DNA of 64,000 nucleotides from Bacteroidia bacterium (GTDB taxonomy: Bacteria; Bacteroidota; Bacteroidia; J057). The position numbers were made by a program, and so were the translations under genes. The notes beneath the pieces were generated by a model that made no database searches, was not told the DNA's origin, and saw nothing but the letters and a program-made list of their open reading frames with translations. This document shows, one piece after another, positions 1 to 8,300 of the stretch (position 1 is its first letter; every line of letters begins with the position of its first letter). Where the stretch lies: positions 310,001 through 374,000 of the forward strand of contig JAUIGE010000002.1 in NCBI GenBank assembly GCA_030430205.1, given 5' to 3'.

Positions 1-528
1 ATAGTTGATATGCAGATCAGCAAAAGCTGAGTGAATCTCAACATGATTCAGGCTCAGGTCTGAAAAATCCAGCCGCGAGCGGCCTACCCCCAGGTCAAGG
101 TAAAGATCTGTAGAAACAGATGGGTCCGGGCTATAGGTAGATCGCAATGCAGTTGCATTGCCTGAACTATTCAAAAATACCTGCTGACTGAAGTCAGCAG
201 AAGTTCTGTTAGCGCTTTGCGCTACCTGCTCAGCAGACTCGCTTTGTTTTACATTCAGCGCTACGGTGCGCATCCAGTTTCCATGCGCATCAGGGCCTTC
301 ATCCACTTTGGGGATGAGTTGATCGTCATCACTGTAGAGTTTGAAAAAGCTCTTCCCACATACTGGGGAAGACTTGATAAATACTTCTCCTGCGGGTATC
401 CGCAGATTGAGATGCATGTGCTGGACTTTGCTGTCCGTGGGAAAGGTTTGTACCTGTAAATCCGTTTTTTGGCTGAAAAGCCATACCGGAGCAAACAGGG
501 ATACCCAAATTATTAACTTCGTTTTCAT
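1..528 (-). CDS. Secreted beta-solenoid-like protein, 3' end outside window
   Basis: This open frame runs off the left edge without a stop, so the ORF track misses it. It reads 176 codons from an ATG at 526-528 and starts with a clear signal peptide (MKTKLIIWVSLFAPVWLFSQ), so the product is exported. The last visible part, DLGVGRSRLDFSDLSLNHVE, resembles the repeating strands of toast-rack/DUF4097-type beta-solenoid proteins of Bacteroidota, in which short hydrophobic strands alternate with turns. Function is unknown; such proteins are usually envelope-associated. It is transcribed leftwards from the intergenic region before the 776 gene. The signal peptide is seen directly; the fold is inferred from a short stretch. 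Confidence 0.75.
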   Translation of the reverse strand, partial: MKTKLIIWVSLFAPVWLFSQKTDLQVQTFPTDSKVQHMHLNLRIPAGEVFIKSSPVCGKSFFKLYSDDDQLIPKVDEGPDAHGNWMRTVALNVKQSESAEQVAQSANRTSADFSQQVFLNSSGNATALRSTYSPDPSVSTDLYLDLGVGRSRLDFSDLSLNHVEIHSAFADLHINY

Positions 529-632
529 AGCAATCGCCTTTACGTCCATCATATGGATAATGTTTAACTATGGAGGTTGTATGAAATCGTTTTCTGACTA
601 AAAAAAAGCTGATTTTCCAGGCTTTCTTTATA

Positions 633-664
633 CAAAGATAAAATTGTTGGACAACTTTTTACAA
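633..664 (-). promoter_or_regulatory. Putative Bacteroidota promoter for the leftward partial gene
   Basis: On the minus strand the sequence reads TATCTTTG, an exact match to the Bacteroidota -7 consensus TAnnTTTG, with a TTG about 21 bases upstream. It lies about 105 bases before the start codon of the leftward gene. The rest of the 529-775 gap shows nothing else recognisable. Confidence 0.45.
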
Positions 665-775
665 AATTTATCGAATGCAGCTCGGAATGCTGGCGTTTTC
701 AGGGGGCTTTTCTCCCTTTTTATCGCCTAAACCCATAGTTTTATCCGTTAATAGAATTCCTTAAAAGAACCGATT

Positions 776-1354
776 TTGTCCGATTTTTTGTACGAAATAG
801 AACCTTTTTATGGCTGGTTGGATGCCTATAGCCATGAGAACGATCCCCGATCTCCCTTCCATGGAGTGGAGCACAATCTTTTCTACTTTGACCGTTCTGT
901 TAATGAGATGCCCGCGCATCCCCTGTGGGATACGATCGGATCGGAAAGTCTGCTGATTAAAATTCTGTATGCCAGCTATGATAAAGGCTACGCTATCATT
1001 GAGCTTTTTGGAGAGTGGAATGATCTCTATGACAATGACTACAAGCTACTGGCAGAAAACTGCCTGACCTATCTGCTCGATCACGGAATAAATCGTTTTA
1101 TTCTGATCTGTGAAAATGTATTTCACGCTTACTTTGAGACAGACGATTATTATGATGCCTTGCAGGAAGAGCTGGAAGAGGGCTGGATCAGCCTGGTCAG
1201 GCCTCGGGAAAATGTACTGGAGGAGCTGGAAAGCTACAATTTGAGCCATTATTTTTACCTCAGCCCCGTGCTGGATGACCTCAACTGGCGAAAGCTCAAA
1301 CCTTTTCAGCTATTTGAACTTATTGAGTCGAGGATTACGAAGTTGTTGAGGTGA
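776..1354 (+). CDS. Conserved hypothetical protein, 192 aa
   Basis: The frame opens at a TTG codon; an in-frame TAG lies 24 bases upstream and no ATG is available, so a TTG start (or a rare ATT just before it) is the only option near the 5' end. The protein is acidic and soluble, with no signal peptide or membrane segment. It is rich in aromatic residues, and the stretch AIIELFGEWNDLYDNDYKLL looks like a strand-helix core. I recall similar proteins as conserved hypotheticals of Bacteroidota but can assign no domain or function. It stands alone and is followed immediately by a purine-rich tandem repeat. Confidence 0.7.
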   Translation: MSDFLYEIEPFYGWLDAYSHENDPRSPFHGVEHNLFYFDRSVNEMPAHPLWDTIGSESLLIKILYASYDKGYAIIELFGEWNDLYDNDYKLLAENCLTYLLDHGINRFILICENVFHAYFETDDYYDALQEELEEGWISLVRPRENVLEELESYNLSHYFYLSPVLDDLNWRKLKPFQLFELIESRITKLLR

Positions 1355-1500
1355 GAGCAGAGAGCAGAGAGCAGAGAGCAGAGAGGCGAGAGCAGAGAGC
1401 AGAGAGGCGAGAGCAGAGAGCAGAGAGGTGAGAGCAGAGAGCAGAGAGGCGAGAACCGAGACTGCAAACTGAAGACTGCAAACTGAAGACTGAAGACTGT
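1353..1500. repeat. Purine-rich tandem repeat (GAGAGCA units) plus ACTGCAAACTGAAG repeat
   Basis: About 105 bases consist of GAGAGCA/GAGAGGC units, followed by about 40 bases of a different repeat built from ACTGCAAACTGAAG. The plus strand, which is the sense strand of the upstream gene, is the purine-rich one. The 68-residue minus ORF across it is a repeat translation and not a gene. Related arrays occur at 3731, 12437 and 27668. Confidence 0.9.
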
Positions 1501-1501
1501 G

Positions 1502-1882
1502 CTACTCTTCAATCTTCTCTACATCTACGATGAAGTACTTGGTATCGCCTCGCCAGGAGAAAGTGAAGAGTTTTTCTTCGTATTGCAACTTGACTCTGTG
1601 GCCTTTATTCATTGCCTCTTCGATTTCCTTCCGCACTTCATCATCTCCGGGGTAGACGGAAAAATTCCAATAAGTAGAGTTCATGTCTCCGCCATCTCCG
1701 CCGCCGATACCTCCCAAAAAGAGCTGGCCTTCCCAGGTTTTGACCACATAGCCTTTTTTGCTGAATTTCATCACCTTGCCTACCCGATCTCCGGTACTGT
1801 AATTGTAGTAAAAAGTGATAACAAAAGTGCCCATTATAGCCAGCATAAGAGCTGCAACGAATATGATTAGAATTTTGCGCAT
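1502..1882 (-). CDS. Small membrane-anchored protein (mis-named 6-phosphogluconate dehydrogenase family)
   Basis: The start is placed at the ATG giving MRKILIIFVAALMLAIMGTF, which puts a single N-terminal membrane segment first; the track's longer form adds ten residues (start at 1912). After the membrane segment comes a small beta-rich domain of about 100 residues with KFSKKGYVVKTWEGQL and, at the end, FSWRGDTKYFIVDVE. These motifs match a short Bacteroidota family that databases often label 6-phosphogluconate dehydrogenase, although it has no nucleotide-binding fold and is far too short for that enzyme. The real function is unknown. It is divergent from the moxR-like gene. Confidence 0.8.
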   Translation of the reverse strand: MRKILIIFVAALMLAIMGTFVITFYYNYSTGDRVGKVMKFSKKGYVVKTWEGQLFLGGIGGGDGGDMNSTYWNFSVYPGDDEVRKEIEEAMNKGHRVKLQYEEKLFTFSWRGDTKYFIVDVEKIEE

Positions 1883-1963
1883 GACATCATTTTTTGAGCC
1901 CCCAATATACAACCTTTGCGCTTTCTAAACTATGATGTAAATTGAAGGACAAATTATTTCTAC

Positions 1964-2932
1964 ATGAAAAGTACAGCCTCATTCAATCCTCGTCAGGATA
2001 TATATTTGATGAAGGACCCTCGACTCGAAGCCGCCATCGAGGTAGCCCTTGATCTGGGTATGCCGCTCATGGTCACCGGAGAACCCGGCACAGGTAAGAC
2101 ACGCCTCGCTTACTATATTGCCCAGCAGCTTTTGGGCGTTGAGCAGCCGCTTATTTTCAATACGAAGACTTCTTCGAAGGCCAAAGACCTTTTCTACAAA
2201 TACAATGCGCTCACCCATTTCCGTGATGCACAATCGGGCAAGGCTGACATCAATCCGATGGATTATGTATCTTTTGAGCCGCTGGGGCGGGCGATTCTGG
2301 AGTCTGCCAGCAAACGCAATGTCATCCTCATTGATGAGATAGACAAGGCTCCCCGGGACTTCCCCAATGATGTATTGTTTGAATTTGAAGAGCTGGCCTT
2401 CCGGGTGGAGGAAGCGAGCAGGGAAGAGGTAAAGCAGTGGGCGGAGAGGCAGTCAACAGTGGGCAGTGGGCAGGCTGTAGGGGTGAAGGTAGATGAGCAG
2501 GGATTTATCCGTTTTGCGGGTAAAATCGAGGAGCGCCCCGTGCTGTTGATTACTTCGAATACAGAAAAAAACCTGCCGGAGCCTTTCCTCCGGCGCTGTG
2601 TGTATTACCATATTCCTTTTCCGGATAAAAGTGTGTTGCAGGAGATCGTGCAGGCCAAAGTGCCATTGGAGGCAGCTTTTGTAGACAAAATGCTGCCCGC
2701 AGCATTGGATTACTTTCGCGAGATTCGCGAAAAGAAACTGCGCAAAGCGCCAGCCACAGCGGAGCTGATCGCATGGGTGCATTTGCTCCATAAAAAAGCC
2801 ATCAATGTGGCCCTCAATCGCGCCCGTGGCGCAGACGAAAAACTCAAAGAAGAACTCATGCGCACCTTCACGGTTTTGCTCAAAAACAAAGAAGACCGCC
2901 GCAGGATGGAAGATGAACTCAAAAGACTTTAG
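1964..2932 (+). CDS. MoxR-family AAA ATPase
   Basis: This is a 322-residue soluble AAA ATPase of the MoxR/dynein-related type. Walker A is GEPGTGKT at about residues 39-46, and Walker B with the following sensor region is ILIDEIDKAPRDF at about 120-132. An arginine-rich segment (EPFLRRCVYYHIPFP) after the sensor-1 strand fits the arginine-finger/sensor-2 part of the family. MoxR ATPases act as hexameric remodelling chaperones, often for metal-binding or MIDAS-containing vWA partners. It is the first of a co-directional set: the NYN gene follows after 20 bases, then a repeat, then the CHAT gene and the giant gene with a vWA-like part. This suggests the ATPase powers or gates that module. The pairing is inferred from position only. 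Confidence 0.9.
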   Translation: MKSTASFNPRQDIYLMKDPRLEAAIEVALDLGMPLMVTGEPGTGKTRLAYYIAQQLLGVEQPLIFNTKTSSKAKDLFYKYNALTHFRDAQSGKADINPMDYVSFEPLGRAILESASKRNVILIDEIDKAPRDFPNDVLFEFEELAFRVEEASREEVKQWAERQSTVGSGQAVGVKVDEQGFIRFAGKIEERPVLLITSNTEKNLPEPFLRRCVYYHIPFPDKSVLQEIVQAKVPLEAAFVDKMLPAALDYFREIREKKLRKAPATAELIAWVHLLHKKAINVALNRARGADEKLKEELMRTFTVLLKNKEDRRRMEDELKRL

Positions 2933-2952
2933 TATAAACCAGGCTATCAAGA

Positions 2953-3729
2953 ATGGAAAACAACCTCAAACTAGCCGTGCTGATTGATGCGGATAATATC
3001 CCCTCAACCCACGTAAAAGAAATGATGGAGGAAATCGCCAAATACGGCAATCCGACCATCAAACGCATATATGGAGACTGGACCAAGCCCCATGTAGGGC
3101 GCTGGAAAAATATTTTGCTCGAAAATGCCATCACGCCTATCCAGCAATATGCCTATACAACCGGCAAAAATGCCACGGACTCGGCCATGATCATAGATGC
3201 CATGGACATCCTGTATACAGGCAAAGTCACAGGCTTTTGCATTGTATCCAGTGATAGTGATTTCACGCGTCTTGCGACGCGCCTGCGGGAAGCCGGAATG
3301 GCTGTGATCGGTATCGGGGAAAAGAAAACGCCGGATCCATTTATCGTTTCCTGTGATAAATTTATCTATATCGAAATCCTCAAAAATCAAAGTGACGAGG
3401 AGGAAGAAGACGCAGCGGAAGCGAGTGGCAAGCAGGTAACCAAAAAGCCCAAACCTACCTTTGATAAGGTCACACCCAAAGTCATCCGACTGATAGCTTC
3501 CAGCATCTCTGATGCCGCCGATGAGGATGGCTGGGCATTCCTCGGAGATGTCGGCAATCTGATACAAAAAAAGCAACCCAACTTCGACGCCCGTAACTAC
3601 GGCTTCCAGAAGCTAACGCCTCTCATCAACTCCATCGGAAGATTTGAGATCGAAACGCGGGAAACTTCCCGCAGAAACCTGAAACTCATTTATGTGAAGA
3701 ACAAAGAGAGGAAGGGGAGGAAGAGGTAG
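2953..3729 (+). CDS. NYN-domain RNase-like protein with C-terminal OST-HTH/LOTUS domain
   Basis: Residues about 7-140 form a NYN (LabA/DUF88, PIN-like) domain: AVLIDADNI holds the first acidic pair, TDSAMIIDAMD the second cluster and IVSSDSDF the third, so the metal-binding acidic residues of this nuclease fold are present. Residues about 170-250 match an OST-HTH/LOTUS domain, with VIRLIASSISDAADEDGWAFLGDV followed by a fold-closing strand; in other proteins this domain binds RNA or G-quadruplexes. The combination is a common bacterial NYN architecture whose substrates are mostly unknown. It sits 20 bases after the MoxR gene and is likely co-transcribed with it. Confidence 0.9.
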   Translation: MENNLKLAVLIDADNIPSTHVKEMMEEIAKYGNPTIKRIYGDWTKPHVGRWKNILLENAITPIQQYAYTTGKNATDSAMIIDAMDILYTGKVTGFCIVSSDSDFTRLATRLREAGMAVIGIGEKKTPDPFIVSCDKFIYIEILKNQSDEEEEDAAEASGKQVTKKPKPTFDKVTPKVIRLIASSISDAADEDGWAFLGDVGNLIQKKQPNFDARNYGFQKLTPLINSIGRFEIETRETSRRNLKLIYVKNKERKGRKR

Positions 3730-3730
3730 G

Positions 3731-3876
3731 GGGGAGGCGAGAGCCGAGAGCCGAGAGCCGAGACAAGAGATCAGAGACAAGAGATCAGAGATCAGAGATC
3801 AGAGATCAGAGATCAGAGATCAGAGATCAGAGAGCCGAGACGTTCTTCCATCTGCTAATTTTCTAATCTGCAAATT
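3731..3876. repeat. Purine-rich tandem repeat (GAGAGCC, GAGATCA units) plus CTAATCTGCAAAT motif
   Basis: Between the NYN and CHAT genes lies a run of GAGAGCC units, then GAGACAA/GAGATCA units repeated about eight times. It ends with CTGCTAATTTTCTAATCTGCAAATT just before the CHAT start codon. The plus strand, sense to both neighbours, is purine-rich. The terminal motif recurs near 23.9 and 25.1 kb. Confidence 0.9.
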
Positions 3877-3882
3877 ATTCTT

Positions 3883-5382
3883 ATGCCCATCCTACCCCGC
3901 ATATTGCTTGCTTTTGCCAATGATGCCTTCTCGGAGGTACGGAAGCTGGATGAACTCCAGCAGGAGATGGTTTCTTTGGGAGAAATCCTACAGGGGCACA
4001 TGGAGGTGACGACCAAGCCGGAGGCAAGTCAATCGGTGATCGTCAAGGCATTTAAGGAATTGGGGGAAGATATCCATATCTTTCACTTTGCAGGTCATGC
4101 CAGCGGAGAGGGGATAGAGACGCAGGAGAAAGAATATGAGCGCCGCGTCACCCTGGCCGACGGCCTGGCGGACTTTATCGGCCAACAACGCCAGCTCAAG
4201 CTGGCTTTTCTCAATGGCTGCGCCACCGAGGGCCAGGTGAAATACTTTCACCAATCCCATATCCCGGCGGTGATCGCCACCAAATATCCGATCGGAGATC
4301 GGCTGGCCCGGGAGTTTTCCGAAGCATTTTATGATTCGATGGCCAAAGGGCGGAGCATCCGCGCTGCTTTTGAGGAGGCGCGTGCGCAGATGCGCATGAG
4401 CTACCAGGAGTACAACAGCCGCAGCCTGCTGCTGCGCGATGCGCCGCCTGCTGCGGCGCAGGAATTTCCATACACCCTGGAGCTCGCTCCAGGCAAAGAG
4501 GCGATAGCCGATGCCCGGCTGGGTGACTGGCACAGGAGTGTGCCCAAGGTAGGACCACTGGAGAAGGCGCCGGCGGCGCAGTTTGAGGAGGTACACCTCC
4601 TGTGTGATCGGTATCAGCAAAACAACCTCTTTACCGATACCCTGGATGAAAGCCAGAGTAATGGAAAAAAGGGACCTTATATTTTTATGATTCATGGAGA
4701 GCAGCCCGATTTGCCCAACAGCCTGGCGGAGCGCTTTGTCAAGTTCAGTGTGCAGGAGATTTTTGCGCAGGCGGGCATCGGCATCTCAGAGGATAAATAC
4801 GATCTTATCAAGGTCAACCTGCCTACCATTTCTGATTTTGAAAGCAACCACAGCAACAAAGCCTTTTATCGCCTGCAGCGAAATTTTGACCGCGCAGGAT
4901 ACGAAAAGCCGGAAACGGCTGCCGATCTATTGCCTTTTTTCAGCGGATTTACAGAGCTCGCCATCATACAGCACAGCTTTGTAGCAGATAACTGGCATGA
5001 GGGATTCGAAAACTTCATGGAGTCCTATATCGGTGATTTCTGGCAACTAGAATTGGAAAAATCGGATCCTTTCCTGATTATTCTCTTTGATTTTACCTAT
5101 ACAGCCTCTCAGAAAGGATTGAAAGCCCTGTTCAAAAAAGGTCCTAACAGCGCGCTGGAGAAGGTATTGGATCGTTTGCAAAAACGCTTTGAGTCCTGCT
5201 ACCTGCTGGATCGGCTGCCTTTGGTGCGCGATGGAGATATCGAGCAATGGAAAAATGATTTTCTACCCGAGGCGACCACGCTGACCGCTGAAATCTGTCA
5301 GGGGATGTCCCGTCTACCTATGATACAGGTGCAACCCAAACTCAAGGAAGCGCTCAAACTCCATAACAGCCGGTATGGATAA
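3883..5382 (+). CDS. CHAT-domain caspase-like protease with iSTAND-like C-terminal region
   Basis: The N-terminal 190 residues form a CHAT (caspase HetF-associated with TPRs) domain. The catalytic histidine lies in IFHFAGHASGEG at about residue 70, and the catalytic cysteine in LAFLNGCATEGQ at about residue 112. After a linker, residues about 265-480 begin with GPYIFMIHGEQPDLP, the pattern of a P-loop-less STAND-like (iSTAND) module: a hydrophobic strand, then IHG, then a loop lacking the Walker lysine. CHAT proteins are effectors in bacterial conflict and regulated-proteolysis systems. The stop overlaps the start of the next gene by 8 bases, so the two are translationally coupled. The CHAT call is firm; the iSTAND call is an inference from one motif and general layout. 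Confidence 0.85.
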   Translation: MPILPRILLAFANDAFSEVRKLDELQQEMVSLGEILQGHMEVTTKPEASQSVIVKAFKELGEDIHIFHFAGHASGEGIETQEKEYERRVTLADGLADFIGQQRQLKLAFLNGCATEGQVKYFHQSHIPAVIATKYPIGDRLAREFSEAFYDSMAKGRSIRAAFEEARAQMRMSYQEYNSRSLLLRDAPPAAAQEFPYTLELAPGKEAIADARLGDWHRSVPKVGPLEKAPAAQFEEVHLLCDRYQQNNLFTDTLDESQSNGKKGPYIFMIHGEQPDLPNSLAERFVKFSVQEIFAQAGIGISEDKYDLIKVNLPTISDFESNHSNKAFYRLQRNFDRAGYEKPETAADLLPFFSGFTELAIIQHSFVADNWHEGFENFMESYIGDFWQLELEKSDPFLIILFDFTYTASQKGLKALFKKGPNSALEKVLDRLQKRFESCYLLDRLPLVRDGDIEQWKNDFLPEATTLTAEICQGMSRLPMIQVQPKLKEALKLHNSRYG

Positions 5383-8300
5383 AACCCCCAATCATATCGC
5401 TTTTTTGCCTTTTGAGGAGCTGCTTTCTGAACTGAAAGAGCAGTATCATTTTGTATTGGGGGTGGACAGCCACGAGCGGATCAACCGCCTGCTCAATCGC
5501 TACGCGATGAGCGAAAGCCCAGACGCAAGGCGTCTGCAATATGAGCTTTGCGCTCTCCTGGCTGGAAGCCAGGAAGAACAGGACATCTTCGATCGCAGTT
5601 TTCAGGAGTTTCTCGATCGCTACAGCTTCGAGCTGGAGAAGAAGGAGGTGGATTCCAGCGTAGAAATAAGTAAAAAGATTTCCCGTTCCAGGTTGTTTTT
5701 CAGGGCTTTTTCCTTCCTGCTATTGCTCGTCAGCCTCTATATTTATCTGGCTTTTGTATATGTCAAGCCGATTCCAGGGCCTGTTTTCGCCCAGTTGCCG
5801 GGGAGTTATCACATGTTTTTGGCGGATACTTCCGAAGTCAGAGATCTGCCTCCCTTATTTATTGATAAGGTAAAAGAGCGCTATTGGCAATTTAAGTTTG
5901 AAAACTATAAGGAAGCAAAGCCCCGTTTGATCATCCCCTTCAGCGAGCCTCTGGCAGAGGGGGTACAATTTAGAATTGTCACCCAAAGCAATAAGGAAAG
6001 GCAGCGTGAAGTAAAATTGCGGTTTCAGGAGCCTTTGAGGGTGCGTATCGAAGAAAAGAAAAAGGATTCTGAACGTGTTTTTGTTCCTCAAATAATAGGC
6101 GTCAAAGCAGAGGTCGAAAACTGGCCAGATAGTCTCCGGGAAGCCTACCAGGATGTTGCGGCGAGCTATCAATTGCTGGGAAGGAGTTATCTGTGGAAGT
6201 TATCAGATGGAAGGCAGTTTGAGGAAAGTGAAATATCACTGGCCGACCCCGAGCAGAGCCTGCAACTCAGGCTGGAGGTGATAGCCTATTGGCTGGTGGA
6301 TGGAGATACGTTGAGTTGGGAAGCAAGTGCCAGCACCGAGATCAGCCCGCCCCATCCTGCCACCCGCATTCCTTTTGTGCCCATTGGCTTCAAATACCTG
6401 GAAGGACCGGATATAAATAAGGTCAAAAGCCTGATTCAATCCATGAAGCCTCACTATCTGCCATTTTACCTCTTATTACTTGGCCTTACCTTATATCTGC
6501 TGTATGAATGGTACAGGTTCCGTCGCCGCAAACTGATATTGGAACCCTCTAAAAAAATCGGTTCACCTCTTCGGGTGGACCTGGAAATAGAGCCCTCGGG
6601 CTGGCCAAAGTTTGACGATCCCAAACAGGAGGAGGCCCTGCTTTCCCTGCGAATCCGGCAGCTGGGTTTGGGGGAAAAGCTGGATATCCCAGCCACACTG
6701 GAGGCTACGGTGGAGGCGGGAGCTATCCCGGCGTTTCGTTATGAGGCCCGGTCTCAGGCGCCTCATTATCTGTTTTTGATAGAGGAAAAAAGCAGCCGGG
6801 ACCACTTTGCCCTTTACTTCTCTGCCTGGGTGGCAGAGATGAACCGGCGGGATATCACCGCCGAATGTTATTTCTACCGCCGCAGCCCGCACAAATGCTG
6901 GCGAATATATAGCGACCGCGATAGCCACAGGAGCCTGGGCCAGTTGCTGTCTGTGTATAGTGACTACCGGATAGTAGTCGTTGGAGAGGCTCAGGGCCTC
7001 TTTGACTTGCGGAGCGGCAAGCCGGGGGAGATCATCCACCAGCTTGAAAACTGGCACCAAAAAGCGTTGCTCACGCCTTCCCCCATCAGCCAATGGGCAC
7101 ATGCCGAAAAAAGCGCGCAGGAATATTTGCCTGTCTTGCCTGCTAATTCGGAAGGACTGCTTCAGCTCAGTCGTATCTGGTCTGAAGAAGAAAAGCTGAA
7201 TAAACTTTCGCCCAAAAGCCTCTTAGACCCAGAGCTCCCCATTTTGCCGGATGATCCTGTGGCAGAGGAAAAGGCCGATTGGCCTGCTGTGGTGGAGGAG
7301 CTGCGGCCTTATTTGGGAGTAGAAGCCATGCAATGGCTGGCAGCCACCGCCATTTACACAGAACTCGAATGGGAGTTAACCCTCAACCTGGGGCGCGCTT
7401 TAGGCTTTTATTATGAAGAGCAAAGCGGCCTGCGCATCTTTCGCCTTCCCTGGTTCCGCCAGGGAGCTCTGCCCGAAGGCCTCCGGGAAGCACTATATGA
7501 CGAACTCAGCCCGCAGCAGCGCGCAGACGCGCTAGCCTACCTGACAAGCCTGCTCGCGCATCGTGAGAATATGCCGCCACCCAACAGCCTGGCGGAGCAG
7601 GAGCGCCGGTCCCAGGTGGCGATGTATCACTTTTTGCAATCTGATCAGGGGGCTACAGCCCGTGCTGCCCTCCAGCAGGTGATCCGCTCCCTTCCTCCGG
7701 AAGAAATCCAGGACCCTGTAGTTCTCAAAGGTTTAGCTTCCGCAACTCCCAAGCCCCTGATGGCTGTATTGCCCCGGCAAATGTTTCATAAACAAATGCC
7801 CTACTTTGGTCTGCGGAGCAGAACGAGGGCCGTAGCTTTTGGTATCGCAGCCTTGCTGTTTTCGTCGATTTGGGTACTTCTGAATGGAAATCCGTTGGCC
7901 AAAGGTTTGCCCAAGGCTCCTTATACAGAAAACATGATGCGGACAGGATTGACAGAAAGGGATAGCCTGACATGGGCGCATTATCGTGCCTGGCAGGCAG
8001 CGGATACGGGTAATTACGAACAGGCACTGCAGATTTTTGATCGCCGGATAGTTGCATTTTTGGAAGCCCAGGGGACAGATTCAGATGAGCTGGCTCCACT
8101 TGCACGGGATCATAGCAGGGCTATGTACAATGTGCTGCTGCAGCAGCGCAATGAGATTGGGCAGGGCTTGAAGCCACCCTTTGGCGTTGATTCAAAAGTA
8201 TTGAGCCGTTTTTCTTACCTATACTCCGCCTATAGCGATCCTATATACCGGCAGCTGAGTGGCCTGCCTGTTTATGGTGCCTCTTTTTGGCAAAGCTATA

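Noticed and set aside
1306-1512. Repeat-rich minus ORF
   Set aside because: It is a translation of the GAGAGCA tandem repeat, not a protein gene.
1353-3876. Possible CRISPR array in the tandem repeats
   Set aside because: Units are 7-9 bases, contiguous and without unique spacers, and no cas genes are present.
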